From NCBI GenBank assembly GCA_003482405.1, contig DMZB01000064.1:1-7141 (forward strand): 7,141 nucleotides of DNA, given 5' to 3'. The notes beneath the pieces were generated by a model, which had not been told where the DNA came from, searched no databases, and saw nothing but the letters and a program-made list of their open reading frames with translations. The translations under genes were made by a program, and so were the position numbers. Numbering within the stretch: the stretch's first letter is position 1; every line of letters starts with the position of its first letter. The stretch is from Lactobacillus sp. GTDB lineage: Bacteria > Bacillota > Bacilli > Lactobacillales > Lactobacillaceae. This document shows positions 5,926 to 7,141 of the stretch, piece by piece.

Positions 5926-5950
5926 AAAAATCATAAAGGAGCACTAACCT

Positions 5951-6247
5951 ATGAAGGAACTCAGCCTCAAGTTTAAAAACAGCGCTGGCAAGGCCAGCCA
6001 CTTAAAGTTACGTTTGGTGAGCGAAGATTTGACTGAAGCAACCGTCCGTGCCGCCATGAAAGATATCGCGGAAGCAAACATGGTCGTTGACAAGGACAAC
6101 CACCTATCCTACGTCACTCCGCTATCTGCACAATATATCGACACTGTTAACACAACGATCTTCGATGATGAACCGGCTAAAAAGCCCCACGCACCAAAGG
6201 CCCCAGCGTCTCCTGAGACACCGGTGGCACCTGCACCACAAGCCTAG
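5951..6247 (+). CDS. DUF2922 family protein with proline/alanine-rich tail
   Basis: A 98-residue protein of unknown function. Residues 1-72 match the DUF2922 pattern: KELSLKFKNSAGK forming a beta hairpin, the DLTEATVRAAMKDIAEANMV helix region (26-45), and a C-terminal strand with YIDTVNTTIFD. Family members are usually about 70-75 residues. Here residues 73-98 add a tail rich in Pro, Ala and Lys in which prolines recur every third residue from 79 to 94, a polyproline-II-like pattern. ATG 5951 has AAAGGAG (5935-5941) 9 nt upstream. The gene lies 25 nt after DUF1659 and is almost certainly cotranscribed with it. A large hairpin follows the stop. The tail could mediate protein binding or surface/wall association, but there is no signal peptide, so this is open. 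Confidence 0.88.
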   Translation: MKELSLKFKNSAGKASHLKLRLVSEDLTEATVRAAMKDIAEANMVVDKDNHLSYVTPLSAQYIDTVNTTIFDDEPAKKPHAPKAPASPETPVAPAPQA

Positions 6248-6257
6248 TTTTCACTTA

Positions 6258-6325
6258 ACTGACGCATGATCATGACGGGCACGCCTCTTATCCCCCAAGA
6301 GACGTGTCCGTTATGCGTTGCCAGT
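6258..6325 (+). other. large stacked inverted repeat after DUF2922
   Basis: Three stacked arms pair in register: ACTG/CAGT (6258-6261 with 6322-6325), GACGCAT/ATGCGTT (6261-6267 with 6313-6319), and a 15-bp inner stem (6275-6289 with 6297-6311; one G-U and one mismatch) around an ATCCCCC loop. No T run follows, so it is not a classical terminator. It could slow transcription, protect the upstream mRNA from 3' decay, or set lower expression of the following small ORF. Confidence 0.6.
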
Positions 6326-6387
6326 CGAACCAAGTACCGCTAGCCACAAAATTCTCGAACGCTAATCCCTTGAGAAAGGACACTCTC

Positions 6388-6525
6388 ATGAAACGACTCA
6401 TTATGTTGATCCTTATTATTGTTATTCTTGCTCAGTGGCCAGAAAGTACAATTTCGAAGTCAGTTGCCATTTTGACAAACCTAATTACGCGCAGTCCATG
6501 TGTCCATCACTCACCTTCATATTGA
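6388..6525 (+). CDS. small putative membrane peptide
   Basis: A 45-residue ORF starting Met-Lys-Arg, followed by a strongly hydrophobic stretch (LIMLILIIVILAQW, residues 4-17) and a second mildly hydrophobic segment (SVAILTNLI, 25-33). The last dozen residues are unlike a membrane protein. AAAGGA (6375-6380) lies 7 nt before ATG 6388, which supports translation. It follows DUF1659-DUF2922; in Bacillus such pairs are often followed by a small membrane protein gene (YvrJ family), and this may be the positional equivalent, although I see no clear sequence match. TGAGA/TCTCA (6371-6375 with 6384-6388) could fold around the ribosome site. It could also be a decayed gene. The start of the hydrophobic segment right after KR resembles a single-pass tail or a type I-toxin-like peptide, but nothing else supports a toxin. 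Confidence 0.5.
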   Translation: MKRLIMLILIIVILAQWPESTISKSVAILTNLITRSPCVHHSPSY

Positions 6526-6562
6526 AGCCTGGTTCTGGCTAGTCGACTGCAAATTCATCAAC

Positions 6563-6598
6563 AATGTATCCGTAATGTATCCGTTTTCAACATATGTT
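6563..6598 (+). repeat. 11-bp tandem repeat and adjacent palindrome, possible operator
   Basis: AATGTATCCGT occurs twice in perfect tandem (6563-6573 and 6574-6584), a period of one helical turn. Five bases later comes the perfect palindrome AACATATGTT (6589-6598). Both sit 45-80 bp upstream of the -35 box of the next gene, a suitable location for an activator such as a response regulator. The role is inferred; a chance duplication cannot be excluded. Confidence 0.5.
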
Positions 6599-6641
6599 TA
6601 AAAAAGTTTGACCTTTTCTGACTTTTATTAAGCATTTCTAT

Positions 6642-6669
6642 TGACCCACTGCGAAAAAGATGGTATTTA
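6642..6669 (+). promoter_or_regulatory. promoter of the 61-residue protein gene
   Basis: TTGACC (6642-6647; 5 of 6) is followed after 16 bp by TATTTA (6664-6669) preceded by TGG, an extended -10. The -10 hexamer itself is weak, as expected for an activated promoter. Transcription would start around 6676, about 40 nt before the ATG. Confidence 0.5.
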
Positions 6670-6715
6670 TTTAGTAGTCAAATTTTTTTAGATCTTTCGC
6701 ATGGAGGGACAGCAG

Positions 6716-6901
6716 ATGGAAACTGAAGCACATCGTAATCTCATCACATCAAAACTACGTCATTTATTTGGAGCAAAAACAAGTTCAAAACAAGACCGTA
6801 CTGTAATTGTACCTACTAGTGTTCGGTCAGAGAATCATCGTTTTGACCAATCACTGTTTAACAGTCTGTTGAGCTTGCAATTTGCTCGTATTGACGACTA
6901 G
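6716..6901 (+). CDS. hypothetical small protein
   Basis: A 61-residue soluble protein that I do not recognise. It has a basic N-terminal region (HRNLITSKLRHLFGAKTSSKQDR), a short beta-prone core (TVIVPTSV) and a C-terminal helix (FDQSLFNSLLSLQFARIDD). There is no signal peptide, membrane segment or cysteine. The start ATG 6716 is preferred because GGAGGG (6703-6708) lies 7 nt upstream. The in-frame ATG 6701 overlaps that ribosome site and would add only MEGQQ. It has its own promoter and a very strong terminator 27 nt after the stop, with a repeat-rich upstream region. This argues for a genuine, regulated single-gene transcript. Function unknown. Confidence 0.72.
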   Translation: METEAHRNLITSKLRHLFGAKTSSKQDRTVIVPTSVRSENHRFDQSLFNSLLSLQFARIDD

Positions 6902-6927
6902 TTTCTAATTTAAATAATCGAAAACAA

Positions 6928-6968
6928 ATGGCGTTCATCCATAATCGTTGGGTGAACGCCATCTTTTT
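6928..6968 (+). terminator. strong terminator, possibly shared by convergent genes
   Basis: A 13-bp stem (6928-6940 with 6950-6962, a single G-U pair) with a 9-nt loop is followed by TCTTTTTAT. It ends the 61-residue gene. The reverse strand has AAA before the stem and TTTG after it, so it may also help terminate the minus-strand gene whose stop is at 7006. Confidence 0.92.
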
Positions 6969-7005
6969 ATCCACTTTGTTAATTAGCTAAACATTCTGTC
7001 GGGTT

Positions 7006-7141
7006 TTAATTGGCAATGCCGACTTCCGATTCCGCAATTGTTGGTAACAATAATTTGGCCACCATTTCAGTCCAACGCCGTGTTTCCACCACTTGACGCA
7101 TGATTCGGCTGCGCGTATCAACTGTCTCGACTAATAACCGT
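7006..7141 (-). CDS. 3' end of an unidentified gene
   Basis: An open frame enters from the right edge and ends at TAA (7006-7008), giving 44 C-terminal residues. The sequence is helical and charged (ETVDTRSRIMRQVVETRRW, then MVAKLLLPTIAESEVGIAN). The other two minus-strand frames are closed within about 25 bases of the edge, which supports this frame. I do not recognise the family; it is too short to assign. It converges on the 61-residue gene across the terminator at 6928-6968. Confidence 0.6.
   Translation of the reverse strand, partial: RLLVETVDTRSRIMRQVVETRRWTEMVAKLLLPTIAESEVGIAN

Noticed and set aside
6260..6270. TGACGCATGAT repeated at 7094-7104
   Set aside because: An exact 11-base match between two sites is expected by chance in 7 kb, and the second copy is inside a coding frame.
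6388..6525. Type I toxin-like peptide
   Set aside because: There is a hydrophobic segment, but no antisense RNA promoter, direct repeats or other antitoxin signature could be seen.
1..7141. CRISPR, tRNA/rRNA, insertion sequence, prophage or defence island
   Set aside because: No regular repeat-spacer pattern, RNA gene folds, transposase/integrase motifs or nuclease/helicase/ATPase motifs are present.

Overview
The window looks like chromosomal DNA from a low-to-middle GC Bacillota, most likely a lactobacillus (Lacticaseibacillus or a near relative). Nearly every gene has a strong AGGAGG-type ribosome binding site. The contents are typical of lactic acid bacteria: citrate-fermentation genes, small thiol and hydrolase housekeeping genes, and a DUF1659/DUF2922 pair. 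I see no phage, IS element, CRISPR array, rRNA or tRNA. Species assignment is an inference.

Layout. (1) Positions 1-18 closely match the Nextera transposase mosaic end and are probably residual library adapter, so the left edge is likely a contig end. (2) 19-1825, minus strand: an NAD-type short malic enzyme (malate dehydrogenase decarboxylating, or CitM oxaloacetate decarboxylase), a terminator, then citX (citrate lyase holo-ACP synthase), cut at its 3' end. Together they point to a citrate-degradation locus whose remaining genes lie off the contig. (3) 1826-2011: an AT-rich intergenic region with two similar operator-like motifs and the promoter of a divergent OsmC-family peroxidase gene (2012-2470, plus). 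(4) 2526-2571: a perfect 18-bp hairpin between converging genes. (5) 2616-4249, minus strand: three separate small units, a 77-codon unknown protein, an alpha/beta hydrolase, and a YtpP-like thioredoxin with its own promoter and terminator. (6) 4488-5531, plus: a 347-residue unknown protein, followed by a terminator. (7) 5722-6525, plus: DUF1659, DUF2922 with an unusual PXX-repeat tail, a large hairpin, and a tiny membrane peptide. (8) 6563-6968, plus: a control region with an 11-bp tandem repeat and a palindrome, a promoter, a 61-residue unknown protein and a strong terminator. (9) 7006-7141, minus: the 3' end of an unidentified gene.

Functionally, the malic enzyme and CitX serve citrate/oxaloacetate metabolism. 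OsmC and the thioredoxin serve thiol-based peroxide and redox defence. The least understood and most interesting part is 4488-6901, a run of small or family-orphan genes with structured intergenic regions. I found no clear evidence of a new defence system or mobile system.
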